Shown: piece after piece, positions 46,871-54,825 of the stretch
How the letters are laid out: each line of letters begins with the position of its first letter
How positions within the stretch are numbered: position 1 is the first letter of the stretch
Source: Paraclostridium tenue
GTDB lineage: Bacteria > Bacillota > Clostridia > Peptostreptococcales > Peptostreptococcaceae
Direction: 5' to 3'
DNA: 64,000 bases
Assembly (NCBI RefSeq): GCF_015668515.1
Contig: NZ_JADPFO010000001.1
Coordinates: forward strand, 1,328,823-1,392,822
The notes under the pieces: model-generated
What the model saw: the letters and a program-made list of their open reading frames with translations, nothing else
What the model was told of the DNA's origin: nothing
Databases searched by the model: none
Position numbers and translations under genes: made by a program

Positions 46871-48502
46871 ATGCGTAGATATAACTTTAAAGAAATTAAT
46901 GATATGTATGGAAAGATTAGTCCCTTTGAATTCAAAGATAAATTAATCAAATTGGCAAAGTTTAGAGCCATGGAAAGTGGTAGAAGAGTACTAGATGCTG
47001 GTCGTGGTAATCCGAATTGGACAGCTGCAACACCTCGTGAAGCATTTTTTACATTTGGTCAATTTGCAGTTAGTGAAACTCGTGAAACGTGGAATGAAAA
47101 CGATTTAGCAGGTATGCCTAGAAAAGAAGGTATAGCTACACGTTTTTATAAGTATATTTATGACAATTTAAATATGCCAGGAGCTAAATTAGCTAAAGAT
47201 ATAGTAGATTATGGAATAGAAAAATTTGATTTTGATCCAGACTCTTGGGTGTATGAATTAGCTGATGGTATAATAGGTGATAATTATCCATCTCCTGATA
47301 GAATCCTTACTCATATAGAAAAAATAGTTGCTAAATATTTAATAAAAGAGATGAAATATGATACTAAAAAAGGTGGCCCTTTAAGTATATTTGCTGTAGA
47401 AGGTGCAACAGCTGCTATGTGCTATATATTTGATTCTTTAATGGCTAATGAGTTACTAAGAAAAGGTGATAAAATAGCTATTATGACACCTATATTTACA
47501 CCTTACTTAGAAATACCACATTTGCCAAGATATGATTTCGATGTTATCCATATAAATGCTGATGAAGTTGATGAAAATAACCATCATACTTGGCAATACT
47601 CAAAAAAAGAATTAGAAAAACTTAGTGATAAATCCATAAAAGCATTATTTTTAGTTAATCCTAACAATCCTGCATCTATAGCTATAGATGAAAATAGTAG
47701 TAATAATTTAGTTGATGTTGTAAAAAATACTCACCCTGATTTAATGATAATATCAGATGATGTTTATGGTACATTTGTTAATGGATTTAAATCTATAATG
47801 GCAAGTCTACCTTATAATACAATAGGTGCTTATTCTTATTCTAAGTATTTTGGTGTGACTGGATGGCGTTTAGGTACTTTAGCGCTTCATCATGACAACG
47901 TGTTTGATAAACTTATAAATGAATTGCCTGCTGATTTAAAAACATCAGTAAACAAACGTTATAGTGATATGAGTTTAAATCCAGATAAAATATCATTTAT
48001 GGATAGAATAGTAGCTGATAGTAGACTTGTAGCTCTTAACCATACTGCTGGTTTATCTACTCCTCAACAAGTTCAAATGGCATTTTTCTCTGCATTTGCA
48101 TTAATAGATGATAAAGACTCTTATAAAAAGGTTAATATGTCTATATGTAAACGTAGACAAAAACTACTTTATGACGCTTTAGATGTAGATGTGAAGAAAG
48201 ATATACATGATGCTTCTTATTATGTAATATTTGATATAATGAAATGGGCTACTAATAATTATGGTGAAGATTTTGCAGACTTTATAAAAACTAATTATAA
48301 ACCAGCTGATATGTTATTTAAACTAGCAAACAACTATTCAATTGTATTGTTAAGTGGTCAAGGATTTTATGGTCCAGAATGGTCTGTAAGAATATCTCTA
48401 GCTAATTTAGACGATAATTCTTATACATTTATAGGTAACTCTATAAAAGAAGTGTTAAGTTATTATGTATATACATGGAAAAGAACAAAAATAAATAGTT
48501 AA
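46871..48502 (+). CDS. aspD: Aspartate 4-decarboxylase (bifunctional with aspartate aminotransferase)
   Basis: Converts aspartate to alanine and CO2. The 543-residue PLP enzyme is much longer than ordinary aminotransferases, which is typical of AspD. Motifs: MESGRRVLDAGRGNPNW, AVEGATAAMCYIF, FLVNPNNPAS, ISDDVYGTFV and the Schiff-base Lys in AYSYSKYFGVTGWRLG. I start it at ATG 46871, 9 nt after AGGAG; a GTG two codons earlier is too close. The usual AspT antiporter gene is not next to it. A palindrome upstream may link it to the APC permease at 49571. It ends at a 52-nt perfect palindrome terminator. Confidence 0.93.
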   Translation: MRRYNFKEINDMYGKISPFEFKDKLIKLAKFRAMESGRRVLDAGRGNPNWTAATPREAFFTFGQFAVSETRETWNENDLAGMPRKEGIATRFYKYIYDNLNMPGAKLAKDIVDYGIEKFDFDPDSWVYELADGIIGDNYPSPDRILTHIEKIVAKYLIKEMKYDTKKGGPLSIFAVEGATAAMCYIFDSLMANELLRKGDKIAIMTPIFTPYLEIPHLPRYDFDVIHINADEVDENNHHTWQYSKKELEKLSDKSIKALFLVNPNNPASIAIDENSSNNLVDVVKNTHPDLMIISDDVYGTFVNGFKSIMASLPYNTIGAYSYSKYFGVTGWRLGTLALHHDNVFDKLINELPADLKTSVNKRYSDMSLNPDKISFMDRIVADSRLVALNHTAGLSTPQQVQMAFFSAFALIDDKDSYKKVNMSICKRRQKLLYDALDVDVKKDIHDASYYVIFDIMKWATNNYGEDFADFIKTNYKPADMLFKLANNYSIVLLSGQGFYGPEWSVRISLANLDDNSYTFIGNSIKEVLSYYVYTWKRTKINS

Positions 48503-48509
48503 AATTATA

Positions 48510-48561
48510 AATATAAAGTAAAAAGGCTTCTATTTAAATAGAAGCCTTTTTACTTTATATT
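48510..48561. terminator. Bidirectional terminator, 52-nt perfect palindrome
   Basis: Every base from 48510 to 48561 pairs with its mirror partner; the core is AAAAAGGCTTCTATTT and its complement. T-runs lie within both arms. It serves convergent aspD and the gene ending at 48566. Confidence 0.9.
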
Positions 48562-48565
48562 ATAT

Positions 48566-49393
48566 CTATCTTCTTAAACTATACTTTATTTCATATCTTC
48601 CAATTTTACAATTTCCTAATTTTAATCTAGATACTATTTCTGATTTGTCTTTTTCAAAAAATTTTGCACAGTCTTCTATAGACTTAAATACTTCAATAAC
48701 CTCATTTTTTTTATCAATTAGCTCAATTCTTTTTTTACCACCACGTCTAATTATTTTTCCATAAATTTTAAAATAATCATCATATTCATAATCCATAGAT
48801 TCAAATTTATAATACATATGTATTGGTTCTATTTTATTACTTGATAATATTTCTTCTCTTTTGTCTTCTGACATATCACTATTCCATAACTCATTATGTA
48901 AAAAATTAAACACTTCAACTATATTCATATTTCCTATCTTTTTAGGTGATACATCTACTTTAAGCTTCTTATTCAAAAACTTTATAGCTTCTCCAAAATA
49001 ATCAGTGTAGCCATATTGTAAATTTTCTTTTATATATTCTATAGGTATTCCTAGTTTTTTACTACACTCTTTATATGTTTCAAATATAGTTTCTTCATTT
49101 GTATAAACATCTATTGCTTTTATCCTTTTTTCTCTTTGAATTTTAACTAGCTTTATGTAATCTTCTTCTTCTTTTGTAAGAATTTGTTGTTTTATATAAT
49201 TTTGATTTTCTGATATTTCTTCTTTTATATGTTCTTTTTTGATTTCAGATTTAGAAGTGATTTCTTGATTTATATTTTGATTATCTTTTTTTATATTATC
49301 TTCTTTTTCTTTAATGTTTATAACTTCGACTTCTTCTTTTTGTGTTTTATTTTCCTTATTAATTTTTATAAAATTTAATAACTTCTTTAACAA
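48566..49393 (-). CDS. Unknown protein with two NUMOD1-like modules
   Basis: A 275-residue protein. Residues 1-80 are a Lys/Glu/Asn-rich, probably coiled or disordered region. A module near residues 92-135 (RIKAIDVYTNEETIFETYKE, then CSKKLGIPIEYIKENL) and one near 225-272 (RIELIDKKNEVIEVFKSIED, then CAKFFEKDKSEIVSRL) resemble each other. Both look like NUMOD1, a small helix-turn-helix module known from homing endonucleases. I see no GIY-YIG or HNH nuclease motif. The middle has FNFLHNELWNSDMSEDKREE. TTG start, AGGAGG 8 nt upstream. A DNA-binding role is plausible but unproven. Confidence 0.65.
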   Translation of the reverse strand: MLKKLLNFIKINKENKTQKEEVEVINIKEKEDNIKKDNQNINQEITSKSEIKKEHIKEEISENQNYIKQQILTKEEEDYIKLVKIQREKRIKAIDVYTNEETIFETYKECSKKLGIPIEYIKENLQYGYTDYFGEAIKFLNKKLKVDVSPKKIGNMNIVEVFNFLHNELWNSDMSEDKREEILSSNKIEPIHMYYKFESMDYEYDDYFKIYGKIIRRGGKKRIELIDKKNEVIEVFKSIEDCAKFFEKDKSEIVSRLKLGNCKIGRYEIKYSLRR

Positions 49394-49470
49394 AATTGTT
49401 CCTCCTATATCTTTTGTCTAATTCTCTAATTAGCTTTTAATACTATTATAGTATACTAAAAAATTGTATA

Positions 49471-49500
49471 TTTATATATATAAATATACTTATTTGTCAA
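49471..49500 (-). promoter_or_regulatory. Possible promoter of the NUMOD1-like gene
   Basis: TTGACA (49500-49495), 18 nt, TATAAA (49476-49471) on the minus strand. It is embedded in a hairpin with AATATACTTATT arms, so part of it may instead serve termination of the permease gene. Confidence 0.4.
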
Positions 49501-49526
49501 AATAAGTATATTTTTATATATAAATA

Positions 49527-49549
49527 CACCTACCAAATTGGTAGGTGCA
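49527..49549 (-). terminator. Terminator after the amino-acid permease gene
   Basis: CACCTACC and GGTAGGTG stem with a short loop. The T-run is interrupted; a second AT-rich hairpin follows at 49486-49517. Confidence 0.6.
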
Positions 49550-49570
49550 AAATTTATAGCTTAACTAATA

Positions 49571-51112
49571 CTAGCTCGCTTTTTTATTATTATTGTCTTT
49601 CTTTACATGTTTCTTTTCATATACAGTATATAATATAAATCCTATTATAGCAAATCCTAATGGTCCACCTATCATAGTTAAAGACTTACCTATACCTGCT
49701 GGAGATGATAATGTTGGTTCTATTACAGTAAATACGTTAGCGAATCCAACTAATATACCTATTATTACAGCAAAAGTTAATGCCATTCCAAAACTCTTGT
49801 ATACTACGAATGGTTTTTCAACTTTACCTTCTAATTGTTTCTTCTTAAATGCAGGGAATGCACTTGATAAGAACATATATGGTATTGTCATCGCAACATT
49901 CGTCATAAGAACTAATATTTTAAAGAACTCTTCCGCATTACTACCACCAAATGATACTGCAAATATCATAACTATAACTATTATAGCTTGAACTATCATA
50001 GCATTTATTGGCATACCATTTTTTATTTCTCCTAATTTACCAGGCCATATTTGCTTTGGTGCACCTTCTATAAGAGTTTTTAATGGAGAATAAGTTAATG
50101 TGAAGAATGCTCCTGATAATGCTAAGAACATTGATAAACCAACGAATCTAGCAATCCAAGCACCTATTACTAATGAAGTAGCTTCACTTGCTCCAAATGC
50201 AACACCTAATTGATATCCTAAATTTTGCATTAATACATAAGCAACGTTAGCCATATTTACATCACTTGATGATAATATATCACTCCAGTTAGTAAACATA
50301 CCACAAGCAAATATACCTATAGCGTATCCTACAGATATTACTATAGCTGCTAAAGTAAGTCCTTTAGGGAAAGTCTTTTCAGCATTTTCAGTTTGGTCAA
50401 CTAATCCACCTAAAACTTCTAATCCTCCAAATGCAAATATTGCAAATGTTAAGAATGATAATATAGTTACTGGAGTTTGATATCCTGGGTTTGGAGAATT
50501 TGTAAATGCTTTAGCTACATTGTGTATAGGCTCTGCAAATTCACCTTTATTCATAGCTAAAACTGCAACCCCTCCTATTAATAAAACTAAGTTTAATGCT
50601 GCAACTGCAGTACCACCTACAGAAGTTACTTTAGTTATCTTTTCTATACCTTTAGTAGATACATAAGTAACTAATATTATCCATAATATTCCAAGTATCC
50701 CTAATGTTTTAACTGAACTTAATCCAAATAAAGACCAAGTAGCAGTAGCATCATATCCAAATATCGCATTTGAAAATGGTATCCATAAACTTGAAGCAAC
50801 ATTTACCATCCATACAATATAAGATGCATACCACATGAATGTTCCTATGAATGCATATTTAGGACCTACAGATTTTTCCATCCAAGAATACATACCACCT
50901 GATTCTTTTTTGAATGCAGCTCCGTATTCAGCCATCATGAATGCATATGGTATGAAAAATAAAATTGCACTTAATATATACCAAGGTATAGCTGCATATC
51001 CCATTAAGAAAAAGGCTCTTGGCATATTCGCGAACCCAAATACTGATGTAAATATCATAAGTACTAAGGGAACTAATGTTAGTTTTTTAGCATTGTTAGT
51101 GTTTCCAGCCAT
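49571..51112 (-). CDS. APC-family amino acid permease (YjeM / glutamate-GABA antiporter type)
   Basis: A 513-residue transporter with about 12-14 hydrophobic helices. The N-terminal VPLVLMIFTSVFGFANMPRA and the YGAAFKKESGGMYSWMEKSVG segment are typical of the branch that includes YjeM and glutamate:GABA antiporters. The substrate cannot be read from sequence. The promoter carries a 20-nt element shared with aspD, so aspartate, alanine or a related amino acid is a candidate. It may supply AspD with substrate, in place of a classical AspT. Confidence 0.85.
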   Translation of the reverse strand: MAGNTNNAKKLTLVPLVLMIFTSVFGFANMPRAFFLMGYAAIPWYILSAILFFIPYAFMMAEYGAAFKKESGGMYSWMEKSVGPKYAFIGTFMWYASYIVWMVNVASSLWIPFSNAIFGYDATATWSLFGLSSVKTLGILGILWIILVTYVSTKGIEKITKVTSVGGTAVAALNLVLLIGGVAVLAMNKGEFAEPIHNVAKAFTNSPNPGYQTPVTILSFLTFAIFAFGGLEVLGGLVDQTENAEKTFPKGLTLAAIVISVGYAIGIFACGMFTNWSDILSSSDVNMANVAYVLMQNLGYQLGVAFGASEATSLVIGAWIARFVGLSMFLALSGAFFTLTYSPLKTLIEGAPKQIWPGKLGEIKNGMPINAMIVQAIIVIVMIFAVSFGGSNAEEFFKILVLMTNVAMTIPYMFLSSAFPAFKKKQLEGKVEKPFVVYKSFGMALTFAVIIGILVGFANVFTVIEPTLSSPAGIGKSLTMIGGPLGFAIIGFILYTVYEKKHVKKDNNNKKAS

Positions 51113-51207
51113 TTGTTTTCCTCCTGATTAAATTTTGTTAATGCTTTTTACTTCAAAGGTTAGCTAATCTTTCTTTTTTAACCAGTTTAACCTTTTCCAC
51201 TTTACAT

Positions 51208-51236
51208 ATAATATCATAATTCTACATTTTTTCCAA
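51208..51236 (-). promoter_or_regulatory. Promoter of the amino-acid permease gene
   Basis: TTGGAA (51236-51231), 17 nt, TATTAT (51213-51208) on the minus strand, about 95 nt upstream of the start codon. Confidence 0.5.
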
Positions 51237-51241
51237 TACAT

Positions 51242-51261
51242 TTTAAACTTTATTAAATTTT
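51242..51261. promoter_or_regulatory. Sequence element shared with the aspD upstream palindrome
   Basis: 20 nt, TTTAAACTTTATTAAATTTT, identical to 46723-46742. It lies 5 nt upstream of the permease -35 box, a position fit for an activator. The opposite palindrome arm is not conserved here. Confidence 0.4.
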
Positions 51262-51392
51262 TAGATTTTATAAATAATTTCAAAAAATATCTTAATAAAT
51301 ATAGTGATATCATTTATTATTACCTTAATGATATTAAATATTTATATTAAAGTTTTTGTTATTTTTTAACTAAATTTCTTATTTTATGTATA

Positions 51393-51420
51393 AAAAATAG
51401 AGGTTATAACCTCTATTTTT
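51393..51420 (-). terminator. Terminator overlapping the purB stop codon
   Basis: Perfect 28-nt palindrome, AAAAATAGAGGTTA with its complement, ending in T5 on both strands. Confidence 0.85.
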
Positions 51421-52861
51421 ATACATTTAAATCAATTTTCATTCCAATTGAATCTTTATATTCATTTATAGCTGGATTAACTATTTCTTCAACAAATTCA
51501 ACTACTTGAATAGGAGCTCTTCCTACGAAGTTTTTAGGATCCATTATAGATAATATTTCTTCTTTACTCATCTTGAATGTATCACAATCTTCAAGTATTA
51601 AATCTAGTAAATTATTATCTTTTCCTTCTTGCTTAACTCTCTTAGCAGCTTCCATAGAGTACTCTCTTATTACCTCATGTAATTCTTGTCTATCTCCACC
51701 CCTTTTTACAGCTTCCATAAGTATTGTTTCTGTTGCCATAAAAGGTAATTCTTCATTTATGTGTTTATTTATTATGTTTTCATAAACAACAAGGCCATCT
51801 GTAACGTTTATACCTATTTCAAGTATGGCATCAACTGCCATGAATGCTTGAGGTATAGCTAATCTTTTATTTGCAGAGTCATCTAAACTTCTTTCTAACC
51901 ATTGAGTAGCTTGTACAAGTGCTGGACTTAAAGATTCTGCTATAACATATTTAGATAGTGAAGCTATTCTTTCACTTCTCATAGGATTTCTTTTATAAGC
52001 CATTGCAGATGATCCTATTTGATTTTTCCCAAATGGTTCTTCTAATTCTTTTAAACTTTGTAATAATCTTATATCATTAGTCATTTTATGCATACTTTGA
52101 GCTATACCAGATAATATTGATATAACTTGATAATCTAATTTTCTAGTGTATGTTTGTCCACTAACTGCATAAGATGCTTTATATCCCATTTTTTCACAAA
52201 CTAACTTATCTAATTTTTTTACTTTTTCATTATCATTTTCAAATAGGCTTAAGAAACTTGCTTGTGTACCTGTTGTACCTTTAACACCTCTAAGTTTCAT
52301 ATTATCTATTCTAAAGTTTAAATCTTCTAAATCTATAACTAAATCTTGTGCCCAAAGACAAGCTCTTTTTCCTACTGTTGTAAGTTGGGCAGCTTGAAAA
52401 TGAGTAAACCCTAAAGTTGGTATATCTTTATTTTTAAGTGCAAATTCTTTTAAGTTGTTTATTAAGTTAACTAATTTTATTCTTATAAGCTTTAATGCTT
52501 CATTCATTTGAATTACATCTGTATTATCTCCTACATAAGCACTAGTAGCTCCTAAGTGTATAATTCCTTTTGCACTGTCACATTGTAAGCCATAAGCTTT
52601 AACATGACTCATTACATCATGTCTTACTTCTTTTTCTATTTTTTTAGCTTCTTCAAAATTTATATTATCTATATTAGCTTTTAATTCATTTATTTGCTCG
52701 TCTGTTATGTTAAGTCCTAATTCTTTTTCTGATTCTGCTAAAGCAACCCATAATCTTCTCCAAGTTGAAAATTTAAATTGTGGAGAAAATATATAACTCA
52801 TATCTTTACTGCAATATCTATCTATTAATGGATTTGCATATGTACTATATTTACTTTCCAT
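51419..52861 (-). CDS. purB: Adenylosuccinate lyase
   Basis: Acts twice in purine synthesis: SAICAR to AICAR, and adenylosuccinate to AMP, each releasing fumarate. The 480-residue protein has [26 protein letters not shown] (with catalytic His/Ser neighbourhood) and the fumarase/lyase signature [16 protein letters not shown] start it at ATG 52861 (family starts MESKYSTY-like); GTG 52873 is inside the ribosome site region. No other pur gene is adjacent. Confidence 0.95.
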   Translation of the reverse strand: MESKYSTYANPLIDRYCSKDMSYIFSPQFKFSTWRRLWVALAESEKELGLNITDEQINELKANIDNINFEEAKKIEKEVRHDVMSHVKAYGLQCDSAKGIIHLGATSAYVGDNTDVIQMNEALKLIRIKLVNLINNLKEFALKNKDIPTLGFTHFQAAQLTTVGKRACLWAQDLVIDLEDLNFRIDNMKLRGVKGTTGTQASFLSLFENDNEKVKKLDKLVCEKMGYKASYAVSGQTYTRKLDYQVISILSGIAQSMHKMTNDIRLLQSLKELEEPFGKNQIGSSAMAYKRNPMRSERIASLSKYVIAESLSPALVQATQWLERSLDDSANKRLAIPQAFMAVDAILEIGINVTDGLVVYENIINKHINEELPFMATETILMEAVKRGGDRQELHEVIREYSMEAAKRVKQEGKDNNLLDLILEDCDTFKMSKEEILSIMDPKNFVGRAPIQVVEFVEEIVNPAINEYKDSIGMKIDLNV

Positions 52862-52933
52862 ATTAACTAGCACCTTCCTTACACCTTTATTTATTATAAA
52901 TTTATTATATATAATTTAACGAACAATAACAAG

Positions 52934-53842
52934 TTATTTTTTATTTATGTTCATTTTATCACTACTCATAATATAATCTATACTTTCACTATCTACAAAG
53001 TTTAATACATATTTATACCTAATTGCATAATATTTATCACTCCATCCTAACTGATTTTTAATATCTTCTTCTCCTGCTCCCAGCCTTAAACTTATCGCAG
53101 CAAATGAATGTCTAAAATCTTTAGCTGAGTAATTGCTAAGTCCAGCTATATCTAAAGCTTTCTTTACTATTATCCTTACATTTCTATCAGTTATAGAATT
53201 ACTTTTTTGACTTATAAATACAAAATCATCAGTTGGCATTATAGCTTCAGGTAATCCTAAATAATTTCTATAATCTTCTATCATAGAAAAACAATATGGA
53301 TGAAGTTTAACAACTCTTTCTTTCTTATTCTTTCCAAGTCTTACATATCCATTATCTTTTTCATCTAACATTAAATCTTTCCATTTTAAATTTACAAGTT
53401 CATTTAATAAACACCCTGTAGTTATTAAAAATACCATAATTAATCTATCTCTCATATTTAATCTTGGTAGAGCATCTATAAGTTTGTTTATCTCTTGAAT
53501 ACTAAGCACATCATCTTTAGTTTTTATTCTACTTACTTGTGGTTTTTTTACTAGTTTAAAAGGATTACTTTCTATATATTCTTCCTTTTTCATAAAATTA
53601 TAAAAGCTATGTAAATAGCTATAAATTTTTTCTGATGTTGATTTTGCATAGTTATCTCTCACAAATTCCATAAATCTATCACAGTTTTCTTTTGTTATGC
53701 CTGTTAAATCCTTATTTTTATTAAACTCTTTAAATAATATAACTTTACTTAAATAATCATGCCTAGTGGCTGGATTATGTTTTTTAGAGAAATCTTTAAA
53801 AATTTCAAATTCATATTCATTTAATAAAGTTTTTTCTTTCAT
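52934..53842 (-). CDS. Tyrosine recombinase family protein with degenerate catalytic residues
   Basis: 302 residues with a SAM-like N-terminal domain (about 1-90) and a XerC/D-type C-terminal domain. Against the Arg-Lys-His-Arg-His/Trp-Tyr set: the first Arg is replaced (TTGCLLNEL where TTGLRxxEL is usual), Lys is present in LGKNKKERVV, the box II His is Lys (AKDFRHSF), the second Arg is kept, the next position is Trp (LGWSDKYY), and the Tyr is kept in RYKYV. Loss of Arg I and His suggests reduced or no recombinase activity; it may act as a DNA-binding or accessory factor. No integron, transposon or att repeat is seen around it. Confidence 0.82.
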   Translation of the reverse strand: MKEKTLLNEYEFEIFKDFSKKHNPATRHDYLSKVILFKEFNKNKDLTGITKENCDRFMEFVRDNYAKSTSEKIYSYLHSFYNFMKKEEYIESNPFKLVKKPQVSRIKTKDDVLSIQEINKLIDALPRLNMRDRLIMVFLITTGCLLNELVNLKWKDLMLDEKDNGYVRLGKNKKERVVKLHPYCFSMIEDYRNYLGLPEAIMPTDDFVFISQKSNSITDRNVRIIVKKALDIAGLSNYSAKDFRHSFAAISLRLGAGEEDIKNQLGWSDKYYAIRYKYVLNFVDSESIDYIMSSDKMNINKK

Positions 53843-53924
53843 TTTTACCCCCTATTTTAAAATTTCTTAAATTTCTTAATTATTACTAAATACGATCCTA
53901 ATATATTGAATATATTCATTAATA

Positions 53925-53952
53925 TTGATATACTTTATTTTACGGGTAAAAT
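53925..53952 (+). promoter_or_regulatory. Probable promoter of uppP
   Basis: TTGATA (53925-53930), 16 nt, TAAAAT (53947-53952). The ribosome site AGGAGG follows at 53963. Confidence 0.5.
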
Positions 53953-53976
53953 ATATTTAATTAGGAGGTATTAAAA

Positions 53977-54789
53977 TTGCTAGAAATTTTTAGAGCCATT
54001 ATACTTGGTATAGTTCAAGGTATAACGGAATGGCTACCTGTAAGTAGTACAGGACATCTAATTTTAGTTGAACAATTCGTAAAATTTGATTTTTCAAAAG
54101 TTTTTGTAAGTACTTTTATGGTTGTAATACAACTTGGTTCAATACTTGCAGTATTAACACTATATTTTAAAAAATTAAATCCTTTAGACAGTTCAAAAAC
54201 TGAAAAAGAAAAAAAGGATACTATAAACTTATGGATTAAAGTTATTATTGCTGTTATACCATCAGGTATATTAGGTTTATTATTCGATGATCAAATAGAT
54301 GCTTTATTCTTTAACCCAACTACAGTATCAATAACACTTATAGTCTATGGTGTTATTATGATAGTACTTGAAAATAGAAACAAAAAACCTAAGGTTAATG
54401 ATTTTTCTCAACTTACATATAAGTTAGCATTTGGCATAGGTATTTTCCAATGTTTAGCTCTTATACCCGGAACATCAAGATCTGGTGCGACTATAATCGG
54501 TGCTGTATTGTTAGGAGCATCAAGATATATAGCTGCTGAGTTTTCATTTTTCTTGGCTATACCAACAATGTTTGGAGCAAGTGCTTTAAAACTTTTAAAA
54601 ACAGGTACTGGTTTTAATGGTTTTGAATGGTCAGTTATAGCAGTAGGTTTTATAACAGCATTTATAGTTTCTGTATTTGCTATTAAATTCTTAATGGATT
54701 ATATTAAAAAGCATGATTTCAAAGCATTTGGTTATTATAGAATAGTACTTGGTATTATAGTAATAACTTACTTTAGCTTCATAGCTTAA
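53977..54789 (+). CDS. uppP: Undecaprenyl-diphosphatase
   Basis: Recycles undecaprenyl diphosphate to the monophosphate carrier used for peptidoglycan and other wall polymers; activity gives bacitracin resistance when raised. The 270-residue BacA-type membrane protein has GIVQGITEWLPVSSTGHLIL with the catalytic Glu and Ser, and LIPGTSRSGATIIG with the phosphate-binding Arg. Hydrophobic helices fill the rest. TTG start 8 nt after AGGAGG. Confidence 0.96.
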   Translation: MLEIFRAIILGIVQGITEWLPVSSTGHLILVEQFVKFDFSKVFVSTFMVVIQLGSILAVLTLYFKKLNPLDSSKTEKEKKDTINLWIKVIIAVIPSGILGLLFDDQIDALFFNPTTVSITLIVYGVIMIVLENRNKKPKVNDFSQLTYKLAFGIGIFQCLALIPGTSRSGATIIGAVLLGASRYIAAEFSFFLAIPTMFGASALKLLKTGTGFNGFEWSVIAVGFITAFIVSVFAIKFLMDYIKKHDFKAFGYYRIVLGIIVITYFSFIA

Positions 54790-54792
54790 TGT

Positions 54793-54825
54793 AAATAAAA
54801 GAAGCACAATGTGCTTCTTTTATTT
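54793..54825. terminator. Bidirectional terminator between uppP and the helicase-like gene
   Basis: AAATAAAAGAAGCAC pairs with GTGCTTCTTTTATTT. It overlaps the end of the minus-strand helicase-like gene. Confidence 0.85.

Noticed and set aside
48566-49393. Homing endonuclease or group I intron
   Set aside because: Only NUMOD1-like modules are visible; no nuclease motif, no split host gene.
52934-53842. Integrase of a prophage or integrative element
   Set aside because: Neighbours are housekeeping genes, no att-like repeats or phage genes, and the catalytic residues are degraded.
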